Both the position numbers and the translations under genes were made by a program. The notes below the pieces were generated by a model. That model saw only the letters and a list, made by a program, of their open reading frames with translations, was not told where the DNA came from and ran no database searches. Source: Methylobacter sp. (GTDB lineage Bacteria > Pseudomonadota > Gammaproteobacteria > Methylococcales > Methylomonadaceae). Taken from it: DNA of 64,000 nt. Shown here in pieces: positions 35,519-44,683 of the stretch. Numbering within the stretch: position 1 is the stretch's first letter; each line of letters starts with the position of its first letter. The stretch spans positions 1-64,000 of the forward strand of contig JAUXXQ010000038.1 in assembly GCA_030684815.1 (NCBI GenBank), given 5' to 3'.

Positions 35519-37204
35519 ATGAACACTCTAAAAAAATTATTCTATGTACTGTTGCTGCTAAATTTGGCGTCCGCTCAAGTATTGGCAGCAGAAATCAGTG
35601 TCTCACTTGACCGCAACCCGGTCAGCCTTGATGAATCTTTCCAGATCATTTTTACCGCTAACGATACGCCTGACGGCGACCCGGATTTTAGCCCGCTGGA
35701 ACAGGATTTTGAGCTGCTTAACCAAAGCCAAAGCAGCAATATGTCATTGATAAATGGGCAACTCAGCAAAAGCATGAAATGGACGCTTAATGTCATGGCC
35801 AAACATCCCGGCAGCTTGGTGGTTCCGGCAGTGAGGTTTGGTGCCGACAGCAGCCAAGCGGTCAGTATTCTGGTGCCCCAAAATGCAGACAATAAGTCTG
35901 TCGACAGTAAGGATGATTTGTTTTTGGAAGTCCAGGTCAGCCCAGAAAGCCCTTATGTGCAATCCCAAGTGCTGTATACCGCCCGCTTATACCGGCGGAT
36001 AGACATTACCCGCGCCGGCTTGAGCGAACCGGAGTTAAGTGATGCGGTGGTGGAAAAATTGGGCGATGACAGCAATTACAACACCCAGATTAATGGCGTA
36101 AATTATGCGGTTACCGAACGTAAATACGCGATTTTTCCGCAAAAAAGCGGAAGCTTGACCATCAAGCCGCTGGAGTTGACGGCAGAAGTCCCGCTCAATA
36201 ACCGCCCGAGTTTTGGCGGTTTTTTCAACCCGCAAATGACCAAGGCTAAAAAAGTGTTGTCCAAAGCGCTGACGCTGGACGTCAAACCGGTTCCGGCCAG
36301 TTTTACCGGCCAGCACTGGTTGTCAGCCGAACAGCTGGAATTAAAAGAACAATGGTCGGGCGACACGCAACAAATGAAAGTCGGCGAACCACTGACCCGC
36401 ACCTTGACCTTATTGGCCAAAGGCACAACCGTTAGCCAGTTGCCGGATTTGAATAGTGGCACGGTTGATGGGCAGTTGAAAACCTATCCCGACCAACCGG
36501 CGTTGCAAGAACAGAAGAAAGCTGATGGCTTGGTGGCTTTCCGGGAAGAAAAAATCGCCATCATCCCATCAACAGCGGGTTTTTATAAATTACCGGCGAT
36601 AGAAATCCCTTGGTTTAACAGCCAAAGCCAAACCATGGAAATCGCCAAAATCCCGGAAACCATGATCACCGTGGCTGATGCAGCCGGTACGTTACCGGAA
36701 CCGGCTATACCGGCAGTGCAGGCGCATAAGGTTGATGTCGCGCCGCTTGCCCAGCCGACGCAACAAAATATCTGGCTGTGGATTTCGGCATTTTTGGCGG
36801 TCGGCTGGTTTGCCACCTATATCCGCTTGCTGATCCTGTACCCGCCGAAAAAGCCGGTAACAGCAAAAAGCGAGCGTGAAATCAGCCTGCAAGACTGCGT
36901 AAAAAAACTAAAAAAAGCCTGTGCCGATAATAATGCGACAGCGGCTAAAGAGGCTTTGTTGGCCTGGGGGCGGCAAAAATACAGTACGCACGAGGGCATA
37001 TCTGTAGCGAATCTGGGGGTTATTGCCGAATTAAGCGAGGCGCGGCTAAGGGATGAAATCCTGCATTTAAACCACGTTTTGTATGGCAAGACAACGGAAC
37101 AATGGCAGGGTAAAAAACTGTTCCAGGCGTTTGCTGAAAATAAAGCCAGGAAAAAAATAAGCGATGGCGATGGCGACCAACTGGAACCGCTTTACCGCTT
37201 GTAA
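35519..37204 (+). CDS. batD: BatD-like protein (aerotolerance family), isolated
   Basis: 561 residues. Signal peptide (MNTLKKLFYVLLLLNLASAQ), a long periplasmic beta-rich BatD region with two repeats, one membrane helix near residue 425 (WLWISAFLAVGWFATYIRLL), and a cytoplasmic helical tail. BatD proteins normally work with MoxR ATPase and the VWA proteins BatA/BatB in envelope stress or complex maturation. None of those genes is adjacent, which is unusual. The ATG at 35519 is used rather than the overlapping TTG. Confidence 0.85.
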   Translation: MNTLKKLFYVLLLLNLASAQVLAAEISVSLDRNPVSLDESFQIIFTANDTPDGDPDFSPLEQDFELLNQSQSSNMSLINGQLSKSMKWTLNVMAKHPGSLVVPAVRFGADSSQAVSILVPQNADNKSVDSKDDLFLEVQVSPESPYVQSQVLYTARLYRRIDITRAGLSEPELSDAVVEKLGDDSNYNTQINGVNYAVTERKYAIFPQKSGSLTIKPLELTAEVPLNNRPSFGGFFNPQMTKAKKVLSKALTLDVKPVPASFTGQHWLSAEQLELKEQWSGDTQQMKVGEPLTRTLTLLAKGTTVSQLPDLNSGTVDGQLKTYPDQPALQEQKKADGLVAFREEKIAIIPSTAGFYKLPAIEIPWFNSQSQTMEIAKIPETMITVADAAGTLPEPAIPAVQAHKVDVAPLAQPTQQNIWLWISAFLAVGWFATYIRLLILYPPKKPVTAKSEREISLQDCVKKLKKACADNNATAAKEALLAWGRQKYSTHEGISVANLGVIAELSEARLRDEILHLNHVLYGKTTEQWQGKKLFQAFAENKARKKISDGDGDQLEPLYRL

Positions 37205-37241
37205 TTAGGCCTGATTTTTTGCCCCGTTCCCACGCGGCGCG

Positions 37242-37335
37242 CCCGTCATTAAGTAGGCAAGCCTATTTTTTACATTGGAGTCCAATAGCTTTAGCTATTG
37301 GCGGTAAAACAGCTAAAGCTGTTTTACTCCCAACT
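37242..37335. repeat. dispersed AGCTAAAGCT repeat, complete solitary unit
   Basis: ATTAAGTAGGCAAGCCTATT flank, then TTGGAGTCCAATAGCTTTAG, GGCGGTAAAACAGCTAAAGC and TTACTCCCAAC. This is the solitary form of the unit that is tandemly amplified at 13987-14503. Confidence 0.8.
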
Positions 37336-37423
37336 TGTTTGTTAAGAAACTTTTGAATGACTACTTATACTCTGACCGGTCAAATTTGCGGAAAATGAAG
37401 CAGGTATAATACCCAAATTTGAC

Positions 37424-37673
37424 CAGCAATTCTCATTATGGGAATTCAAATAAAATCAAATAGATACTGATTTTATTTTTAAAATTCGAACGCGTTCTAC
37501 CGCAATACTTGCAAGGTAAGCGAAGAGTCGAATGGGTAGCAATATCAGACCCCTTGTTCTATAAGACTTTGCAACACCTATGAAAAATAGAATTCTGTAA
37601 AATGAAAAATAAACCAGGGAATTTAATTTATAACGCTTTGATTAACATATATTTTTTATAATGAGAATTGCTG
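37424..37673. mobile_element. candidate 250-bp inverted-repeat element
   Basis: CAGCAATTCTCATTAT at 37424-37439 and its exact complement at 37658-37673 bracket 218 bp of AT-rich, non-coding DNA. This looks like a small non-autonomous transposable element or a deleted IS. No target duplication is visible. Between 37378 and 37424 is a separate inverted pair GGTCAAATTTG/CAAATTTGACC. Confidence 0.5.
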
Positions 37674-37728
37674 TTCTAAGCTAATCCGCCTTGTCATTTT
37701 CAGAAGGCGCCTGCATTGACTGTTGGGA

Positions 37729-38097
37729 CTACTTTTTAATCGTGCGTTCAATTTGTAGAACAGCGTCAAGCAATGCTAATGAATTGCCTGCATCCAATGC
37801 GTAGATTGTGCGTGTCATTGGATCGTATGACACCATAACGAATGGGTCTGCGGTGCGCTCAGTATTCCGGGGCGCTTGACGCTTGGAGCGGTAGGCTCGG
37901 CATACTATGCCTAACCAGTTCTCAAGCCTTAACGCCATTTGTACCGATAGTGCCGATTTACCGTTCAACACTCTGGACAATGCCGCACGGGTAACGCCGA
38001 GCTGTCTTGCTGCTTCGGTTATGGTCAATCCCAGCGCCGGTAAAACATCCTCACGTAAGGTTTCGCCGGGGTGTGGCGGGTTGTGCATGTGCGTCAT
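37729..38097 (-). CDS. HigA-type antitoxin with unusual C-terminal tail
   Basis: 122 residues from the ATG at 38097, which has AAGGAG upstream. Residues 1-65 are a clear HigA/VapI HTH (NPPHPGETLREDVLPALGLT, EAARQLGVTRAALSRVLNGK, ALRLENWLG). The rest (PFVMVSYDPMTRTIYALDAG...) does not look like the usual HigA tail of this family. It may be a chimera from recombination. The toxin gene that should precede it is missing; an IS1595-like remnant lies there instead. Confidence 0.7.
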   Translation of the reverse strand: MTHMHNPPHPGETLREDVLPALGLTITEAARQLGVTRAALSRVLNGKSALSVQMALRLENWLGIVCRAYRSKRQAPRNTERTADPFVMVSYDPMTRTIYALDAGNSLALLDAVLQIERTIKK

Positions 38098-38110
38098 GTT
38101 GAGTAGCTCC

Positions 38111-38242
38111 TTAGTGGTAATCAAGATAATCGATGATGATGGCCACCAGCAGACGCATTGGGAGTATGTCGAGCTGGAAGCGCCGGTTGAACCGATAAAC
38201 AAACGCGGCCAAATAGCGGGGGGCATATTTGGCGAAATTCAT
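38111..38242 (-). mobile_element. IS1595-like transposase C-terminal remnant
   Basis: A 43-residue frame, NFAKYAPRYLAAFVYRFNRR then FQLDILPMRLLVAIIIDYLD. The motif RYLAAFVYRFNRRF is typical of the C-terminus of IS1595-family transposases. The last residues (IIDYLDYH) resemble the C-terminus of HigB toxins (..DYH). This suggests the IS fragment is fused to the tail of a lost higB just upstream of higA. Assigned from motif memory; an alignment is needed. Confidence 0.55.
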
Positions 38243-38276
38243 TTAAAGTTGAGCATCGTGCCCCTTGTGTAATGGC

Positions 38277-39800
38277 TTACTGGCAGCCCGCCACAGGCCG
38301 CCAATAAGATAACGGGCCGACATTCTGCTCTATGCCGTCAGCACCTTGGTAATAAACGTGCTGGTCGGAGGAAACCGACAGATGGGCATGAGTGGCTGAA
38401 TAATGGCGGTAGGTTTTATTGCCAGTAACTTGGCTATAAGCCCCGGCTGGCGCAAACAACTCGGCATAATGGTGTTCTGCCCAAGCAAACAGGCATTCGG
38501 CATCGTCATGATGGTTAAATTTATTGACCACAACACGGCCACCGGACATAACCAAGTCGGGATATTCCAATAGTTTAAAGCGCTCAAAAGGATTGCCGCG
38601 CACCGCTATGACATCAGCCGGTGCATCGGCTGTTAACGTACCTAATCGGGCAATACCGAGCCTTTCGCCCGCTTTTGAAGTTGCCGCTTTAAACACATTA
38701 ACCACGTCGGTGAAATCAATCGATTCGCCGCTGCCCAAGTGCAGCATCATGTGAAACTCTTCGCCGTTAATGCCCCAGGGCACATTGTCATGGCCGATTT
38801 CAGAGCCGTAAATAAATTTGGCACCTTTATTGGCCAAACTCATCACGTTGGAATGGATGCCTTGATGGCTGTGGCCATCGACGCAAGAACCCAACGTATC
38901 AATCGTTGTTACAAAGGTGATGCCTTGCTGTACCGCCTGCTGCAACAAGTTATCATCAATCGCCGCACACGGCGTATGTGCCAATTCATCAATATTGCCG
39001 GCCAGCGCCCGTTTAAAACCCTCATTCTCGCCTACGTGCGCAATGACCCGTTTGCCATGGGCATGGGCTTTGGCGACAATCGCATTGACTATTTCTTGCG
39101 GCAGCAGGTTCCATGGCGTCTGTGGCACCGGCTGGTCGCCGTGCGGCTGCATCCACGGTGCACCCGGCTCACCGCCCGGTTCCAGCGCAATTTTGATCGC
39201 GGTTGCGCCGCCGTTGACCAGATTGTCGACCACTGTTTCGGCCTCAGCAACGGATGCAACCGGAATGCCGATTTTGTCATAACCGCCCGCACCGCCGCCA
39301 AACACGTTAAGCGGATAGCCGCCGGGCGCTTGGATAATGGGGCCGGTGCTTAATAAGCGTAGTGAGCCCTGGCCGCCTTCAGCCGCCATCAGCGGGCCGC
39401 CGGTATCTTGAACCGTGGTGATGCCGTGTTCCAGCACCTTGTTTTTCAGAACATTTTGGAAGGTGATGTGGGCGTGCGATTCGATAAAGCCGGGCATAAT
39501 AGTGGCATCGCCCAAATCTAGCCTATTGCTGCACAGCTTGCTTAATTCTTCAGGCGTACCGACTTGCGCCACCTTGTTTGTTTCAATCAATACCGCCTTA
39601 TTTTCTTGCGGGAAATTAATGCCGTCAAACAGTCTGGCCGCAGTCAAAACCTGACAAGCGGGTGGCGCTGCAACGGTTGGCGCAATCTCTTCAGGATGCA
39701 CTTCGCCGCCGTGAGCCAAGGCATTGGAGCTCACGCCCTGACTCAACAGCATTGAAATCATCAGGTATTTTGTACCCGGCCAGCATTTTTTGATGTTCAT
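38277..39800 (-). CDS. secreted metal-dependent amidohydrolase
   Basis: 507 residues from the ATG at 39800 (preceded by GGAGG). N-terminal signal sequence (YLMISMLLSQGVSSNALAHG), then an amidohydrolase-superfamily barrel: PGFIESHAHITF (metal-binding HxH), HGITTVQDTGG, RVIAHVGENEG and the C-terminal GTLTADAPADVIAVRGNPFE typical of imidazolonepropionase-like prolidase/amidohydrolases. An added C-terminal region follows the barrel. The exported location suggests hydrolysis of peptides or other amides in the periplasm; substrate unknown. Confidence 0.85.
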   Translation of the reverse strand: MNIKKCWPGTKYLMISMLLSQGVSSNALAHGGEVHPEEIAPTVAAPPACQVLTAARLFDGINFPQENKAVLIETNKVAQVGTPEELSKLCSNRLDLGDATIMPGFIESHAHITFQNVLKNKVLEHGITTVQDTGGPLMAAEGGQGSLRLLSTGPIIQAPGGYPLNVFGGGAGGYDKIGIPVASVAEAETVVDNLVNGGATAIKIALEPGGEPGAPWMQPHGDQPVPQTPWNLLPQEIVNAIVAKAHAHGKRVIAHVGENEGFKRALAGNIDELAHTPCAAIDDNLLQQAVQQGITFVTTIDTLGSCVDGHSHQGIHSNVMSLANKGAKFIYGSEIGHDNVPWGINGEEFHMMLHLGSGESIDFTDVVNVFKAATSKAGERLGIARLGTLTADAPADVIAVRGNPFERFKLLEYPDLVMSGGRVVVNKFNHHDDAECLFAWAEHHYAELFAPAGAYSQVTGNKTYRHYSATHAHLSVSSDQHVYYQGADGIEQNVGPLSYWRPVAGCQ

Positions 39801-40229
39801 TTTTTCCTCCAAAAATAGATTAATCCGGCGGCATGTTTTTACGCGCAGATATTTAAATAACAAAAAGCAGTCAACATTGCCCACTCAGCACGGTTGTCGC
39901 TATTCCCAGAATATCTGGGATAAACAACAACCAATCCCGCCCAAGCAAGCAGGTTATATGCCAATCAGCACAGACACTATCAGCAATAAACTTTCGATTT
40001 TTATTGGCGGTTTATACTGATAAAAATGCGTTATATGACTTGGATTTAATGCGTTAAATGACGCAGTTTAATTAAATGTACTGCCAATCGGTTGATTCCA
40101 TTTTGCCGGAAACAGCCAGGCAGGAAGGGTCACAGCGGCTGTTTGATGTGGCAAGGACTAACAATAGCCACCTAAAATCGGTTAAAATGGCAAATTCTGA
40201 CAATAATCCTGTAACGGGTTGAAAGCGTA
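39801..40229. other. divergent intergenic region
   Basis: Lies between the amidohydrolase (minus) and DAHP synthase (plus). It should hold both promoters. I see no gene, riboswitch or repeat that I can name. Confidence 0.4.
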
Positions 40230-41318
40230 ATGCATACAAAATATAACACTGATGACTTGAGAATTTGCGGGACTAAGGAAGTCATAGCCCCGGTTCAGGT
40301 GCATACCGAAATGCCGATTACGGCGGCAGCGGCGCAAACAACGCTGCTGGCTCGGCAAGAGATACACAAGATACTGGCAGGCTTAGATGACCGTTTGGTC
40401 GTGGTGGTCGGGCCTTGCTCGATTCACGACCCGGTTGCGGCGCATGAATATGCCCGGTTGTTGAGATCGGTTAAAGACGAATTGGCCGATGATTTGGTCA
40501 TCGTGATGCGGGTCTATTTTGAGAAGCCGCGTACTACAGTCGGCTGGAAAGGCCTGATTAACGACCCCGATTTGGATTCCAGTTTCAATATCAACAAGGG
40601 ACTTCGCATCGCCCGGCGCCTGTTGTTAGATGTCAATGAAGCGGGCGTCCCCGCCGCCACCGAATACCTGGATTTGATCACGCCGCAATATGTGTCCGAC
40701 CTGATCGCCTGGGGCGCCATCGGCGCCAGAACCACCGAAAGCCAAGGCCATCGTGAACTGGCGTCAGGCGTATCCTGCCCTATCGGCTTTAAAAACTCCA
40801 CCGACGGCACGATAAAAATCGCCATCGATGCAATCGGCGCGGCAATGAGCCCGCACCACTTTATCTCGCTGAACAAAGCCGGTCATTCGGCTATTTTCTC
40901 GACCACCGGCAATGAAGACGTGCATATCATTTTACGCGGCGGCAATGACCGCCCTAATTATGATGCGGTCAGCGTGGAGCTGGTAGCCGAAGGTTTAAGC
41001 AAGGCTGAATTGAAGCCGAATATCATGATTGATTTGAGCCATGCCAACAGCCTAAAACAATGCCAACGGCAGTTGATTGTGGGCGATGACGTCGCCCAAC
41101 AAATCGCGGGCGGCGACCACCGGATTATGGGCGTGATGATTGAAAGCCATCTGAAAGCAGGCAGCCAAAAGGTTGTTGAAGGGCAGCCGCTGGTCTACGG
41201 CCAAAGCATTACCGATGCCTGTTTGTCGTGGGACGATACGGTTCCATTATTAATAGAGCTGGCCGAAGCGGTGCAAAAACGCAGAACCGTGGACATCAGC
41301 CGGAGTTTAAGCAAATGA
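40230..41318 (+). CDS. aroG: 3-deoxy-7-phosphoheptulonate synthase, class I
   Basis: First enzyme of the shikimate pathway, condensing PEP and erythrose-4-phosphate. The 362 residues are AroF/G/H type with [58 protein letters not shown] and [12 protein letters not shown]. Which aromatic amino acid inhibits it cannot be told. The stop overlaps the start of the thiS-thiG gene. Confidence 0.95.
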   Translation: MHTKYNTDDLRICGTKEVIAPVQVHTEMPITAAAAQTTLLARQEIHKILAGLDDRLVVVVGPCSIHDPVAAHEYARLLRSVKDELADDLVIVMRVYFEKPRTTVGWKGLINDPDLDSSFNINKGLRIARRLLLDVNEAGVPAATEYLDLITPQYVSDLIAWGAIGARTTESQGHRELASGVSCPIGFKNSTDGTIKIAIDAIGAAMSPHHFISLNKAGHSAIFSTTGNEDVHIILRGGNDRPNYDAVSVELVAEGLSKAELKPNIMIDLSHANSLKQCQRQLIVGDDVAQQIAGGDHRIMGVMIESHLKAGSQKVVEGQPLVYGQSITDACLSWDDTVPLLIELAEAVQKRRTVDISRSLSK

Positions 41319-42292
41319 TGATTTATGTAAACGGCGATACCCGCGACTGCGCCGAAAACCACACGGTTGCCGATGTGGTTAGCGAATTGGGCTTAACCGG
41401 CAAAAAAATTGCGATTGAATTGAACAAAGAAATTTTGCCGTTCCAGCAATATGGCAGCCAAGTGCTGCAAGCCGGTGATCGCCTGGAAATTGTCCATGCG
41501 ATTGGCGGCGGCCAGGATGACTCTTTCATGCTCGCCGGGGTCAAATATCATTCCCGGTTGCTGGTCGGCACCGGCAAATATAAGGATATGGAAGAAACCC
41601 GTTTGGCTATCGAAGCCAGCGGCGCGCAGATTGTGACGGTGGCGATACGGCGTACCAATATCGGCCAGAATCCCGGCGAACCTAATTTGCTGGATGTCAT
41701 TTCGCCGGACAAATACACCATACTGCCCAATACCGCCGGTTGTTATACGGCGGAAGACGCGGTTAGAACCTGCCGTTTAGGGCGGGAATTACTCGGCGGC
41801 CATAATTTGGTCAAGCTCGAAGTATTGGCCGATCAAATCACCTTGTTCCCCGACGTGGCGGAAACTTATATCGCCGCCGAATTGCTGGTCAAGGACGGCT
41901 TCGATGTGATGGTTTATACCAATGACGACCCGATTGCCGCCAAACGCCTGGAAGAAATCGGCTGCGTCGCGGTTATGCCGCTGGCCGCGCCGATTGGTTC
42001 CGGTTTGGGTATCCGCAATCCTTATAATATTCTGACCATCGTTGAAAATGCCAAAGTGCCAATTTTGGTCGATGCCGGTGTGGGTACGGCGTCCGATGCC
42101 GCGATTGCGATGGAATTGGGCTGCGATGGGGTATTGATGAACACCGCGATTGCCGCTGCTAACAATCCTATACTGATGGCGTCGGCCATGCGCAAAGGCA
42201 TCGAAGCCGGTCGGGAAGCGTTCTTGGCCGGACGTATGCCGCGCAAGCGTTTTGCTTCAGCGTCATCGCCGATAGACGGCTTGTTTTTCTGA
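41315..42292 (+). CDS. thiG: ThiS-ThiG fusion: sulfur carrier and thiazole synthase
   Basis: 325 residues. Residues 1-66 are ThiS ([12 protein letters not shown]..., ending HAIGGG). Residues 72-325 are ThiG, thiazole synthase ([74 protein letters not shown]). Both make the thiazole of thiamine. ThiS normally needs a free C-terminal Gly-Gly to carry sulfur, but here QDDSF links it to ThiG. Met72 with AGGA ten bases upstream could start free ThiG. Such fusions are known in some proteobacteria. The ATG overlaps the aroG stop. Confidence 0.93.
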   Translation: MMIYVNGDTRDCAENHTVADVVSELGLTGKKIAIELNKEILPFQQYGSQVLQAGDRLEIVHAIGGGQDDSFMLAGVKYHSRLLVGTGKYKDMEETRLAIEASGAQIVTVAIRRTNIGQNPGEPNLLDVISPDKYTILPNTAGCYTAEDAVRTCRLGRELLGGHNLVKLEVLADQITLFPDVAETYIAAELLVKDGFDVMVYTNDDPIAAKRLEEIGCVAVMPLAAPIGSGLGIRNPYNILTIVENAKVPILVDAGVGTASDAAIAMELGCDGVLMNTAIAAANNPILMASAMRKGIEAGREAFLAGRMPRKRFASASSPIDGLFF

Positions 42293-42317
42293 TTGCCGAG
42301 CGGTATTCCGGGCTTTG

Positions 42318-42378
42318 TGGGAGCGGCCACCGGGCCGCGAACAGCACATGATCGTTCGCGGCCCGGTAGCCGCTCCCA
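42318..42378. terminator. long GC-rich hairpin after thiS-thiG
   Basis: Inverted arms TGGGAGCGGC...CGGGCCGCGAAC and GTTCGCGGCCCG...GCCGCTCCCA of about 24 bp each with one imperfect triplet. Probably a dispersed GGGAGCGG-type repeat that also ends transcription. Confidence 0.65.
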
Positions 42379-42511
42379 TAACTTATGTATGACGATGCGC
42401 TAAAGTATGGGAGCAATGCCACAACCTCAAATGCATGCAAACAAAGTCTTGTGAAATTTTCGTGTTTTTCGTGGACAAAATGATTTTCCCCATTTTATAA
42501 CTCTTCTCTTT

Positions 42512-43201
42512 ATGCTTTCTACCGAACAATCCCCCGCACACAGAATCCGCAGTTTTATCCGTCGCCAAGGCCGCATCACCCAAGGCCAACAATTGGCGCT
42601 AGATAGCCACTGGGACAAATACTGTCTCGACCCAAATGCCGACTACGATTTTAGCCAAGTTTTTGGCCGTGCCGCACCATTGATTGTCGAAATCGGTTTT
42701 GGCGCCGGCGACAGCTTGGCAAAAATGGCGGCGGCCAATCCCGAAAACGATTATATCGGCATTGAAGTCCACAAGCCGGGCGTCGGCCATTTAATGCTGC
42801 TGCTGGATCAGCAAAACATCACTAACGTCAGGATTTATTGCCACGATGCGATTGATATTATGGAGCACAAAATTAAAGACAATAGCCTAGCTGGCGTGCA
42901 TTTGTTCTTTCCCGACCCGTGGCCGAAAAAAAAGCATCACAAACGGCGCATTGTTCGTCCCAGTTTTGTTGAATTATTAACGCGAAAATTACAGCCGGAT
43001 GGCTATTTTCATGCTGCGACCGATTGGGAAAATTACGCGGAAAATATGCTTGAGATATTATCTGCCGGTGGCTGCCTTAACAATGCCAGTGCAAGCGGAG
43101 ATTACTGCGAACGCCCGGAATACCGGCCGCTGACAAAATTCGAGCAGCGCGGCATCCGCTTAGGACACGGTGTTTGGGATTTGATTTTTAGAAAAAATTA
43201 A
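42512..43201 (+). CDS. trmB: tRNA (guanine-N7-)-methyltransferase
   Basis: Methylates G46 of tRNAs using S-adenosylmethionine. The 229 residues have the SAM motif VEIGFGAGDSLAKMA, IGIEVHKPGVGHLM, and the family signature HLFFPDPWPKKKHHKRRIV, where PDPWPKKRH-type residues bind tRNA. Confidence 0.96.
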   Translation: MLSTEQSPAHRIRSFIRRQGRITQGQQLALDSHWDKYCLDPNADYDFSQVFGRAAPLIVEIGFGAGDSLAKMAAANPENDYIGIEVHKPGVGHLMLLLDQQNITNVRIYCHDAIDIMEHKIKDNSLAGVHLFFPDPWPKKKHHKRRIVRPSFVELLTRKLQPDGYFHAATDWENYAENMLEILSAGGCLNNASASGDYCERPEYRPLTKFEQRGIRLGHGVWDLIFRKN

Positions 43202-43217
43202 ACAGGACGGTCTGGAT

Positions 43218-44597
43218 ATGACAAATAGTATTGATCTGGAAAACTACATCTGGGAGGGATTGGAAGAAACGTCTGAGCCTGCAGTTTTAAGCATCATAGC
43301 CGAAATAATTTATCGGGATAAGCAGGTGTTGGCCGATTTTTTTTATAGCTATATGTTGAAAGATAAGATTGCAGCATCATTTTTATCGACAAAAACTCTT
43401 GAAGATCGTTTAAAACAGGGGCTTCAACTTTGGATGGAAACATTGTTTTGCCAGAGTAGCCAAGAAAGTTTAGAAACCGCTTTGGCCATGCAACGCCATG
43501 TTGGCGAAGTCCATGCCAGAGCAGAAATACCTGTCCATGTGGTTGCAATGGGGTTTAGGCAGTTAAAACGCGCCATACACTTGCGCATATTAGCGTCCCC
43601 CATTGATCGCGAAACCATGGTGAGCGCCATTTTACGCATTGATGCATTAATGGATGTCGCGTTTGAAGAGATGAGTGTTGCTTATGTCCAGTCACATGAG
43701 AAAAGTGTTCGTAATGAAGAAGCTTTTCGGCTTTTCACTGCCGGGCATAATTTAACCGCCGAACGAGAACGGCAGTTTGGGGCTGTGCTCGAGTGGGAAA
43801 ACCGGCTTTTTCGTGTCATCGCAACAAGTTCGCCATTAAACGACATAACTTCTCTTCAATACTCAGCTTTTGGGCTTTGGTTTCGGCATAAGGCGCCTTT
43901 GCTATTTGATGAAAACCGCGAATTGCCACTGATTGATGAATGTATTTCACGTATAGATCATGCCTTACTCCCCCTGATTAAAATCAATACCTCAGTTGAA
44001 AATCACTCTTGTGGATTGCAAAATATAATTAAGAGCATCACTACTGAGACAGAGCAAATAAAGTTTTTAATCAATAGCATGTTTGATCAATTAACCGATA
44101 TGGAAATCGGTCGAGATCCGCTCACGCAACTGTTCAACAGAAGATTTTTACCGACAATATTAAAGAAAGAAGTTGAATTATCCCGAAGAAAAAGCGGGTC
44201 ATTTGCCGTTTTAATGCTCGATGTTGATTTCTTTAAAAAAGTGAACGACACGTATGGGCATGAGTCTGGGGACAGAGTGTTACAACACGTGGCTGCGTTA
44301 GCAATGAACAAGGTTAGAGCCGGTGATTTTATATTTCGCTATGGGGGTGAAGAATTTCTTGTGCTGCTAACCGAAGTTGATGCTAATCAAGCGCTGGAGG
44401 TTGCTAATAAAATTAGGCAACATATTGAGTCTACAAACATTCTTTTAGCTAGAGAGCAGGCTGTTAAGGCGACTGTCAGCATCGGCATTGCTTTAAATGA
44501 TGGTCATCCAGATTACCAGCATATCATTGATCGAGCGGATGAAGCGCTTTACACAGCCAAGAGCTCCGGTCGCAACTGTTGCATTCTAGCGCCTTAG
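43218..44597 (+). CDS. globin-coupled diguanylate cyclase (DosC-like)
   Basis: 459 residues, as in E. coli DosC. An N-terminal globin-like heme sensor (about 1-155) retains Tyr43, Leu65 and His99 in GEVHARAEIPVH, matching the distal Tyr43/Leu65 and proximal His98 of DosC. A helical middle region follows. A C-terminal GGDEF domain has GGEEF (376-380) and an intact inhibitory site RAGD (367-370). It should make cyclic di-GMP in response to oxygen. No paired phosphodiesterase lies next to it. Confidence 0.92.
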   Translation: MTNSIDLENYIWEGLEETSEPAVLSIIAEIIYRDKQVLADFFYSYMLKDKIAASFLSTKTLEDRLKQGLQLWMETLFCQSSQESLETALAMQRHVGEVHARAEIPVHVVAMGFRQLKRAIHLRILASPIDRETMVSAILRIDALMDVAFEEMSVAYVQSHEKSVRNEEAFRLFTAGHNLTAERERQFGAVLEWENRLFRVIATSSPLNDITSLQYSAFGLWFRHKAPLLFDENRELPLIDECISRIDHALLPLIKINTSVENHSCGLQNIIKSITTETEQIKFLINSMFDQLTDMEIGRDPLTQLFNRRFLPTILKKEVELSRRKSGSFAVLMLDVDFFKKVNDTYGHESGDRVLQHVAALAMNKVRAGDFIFRYGGEEFLVLLTEVDANQALEVANKIRQHIESTNILLAREQAVKATVSIGIALNDGHPDYQHIIDRADEALYTAKSSGRNCCILAP

Positions 44598-44683
44598 GAA
44601 GGAAAATTTATTAACTTTTACCAAAAAAATGCATAGGCTTTGGCTTCCCTGCAGTAATTGTTCGAGTTGTTTTATTTTTATTG

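Noticed and set aside
39801-40229. TPP riboswitch upstream of aroG-thiSG
   Set aside because: The conserved CTGAGA and ACCTGA elements of the TPP aptamer were not found.
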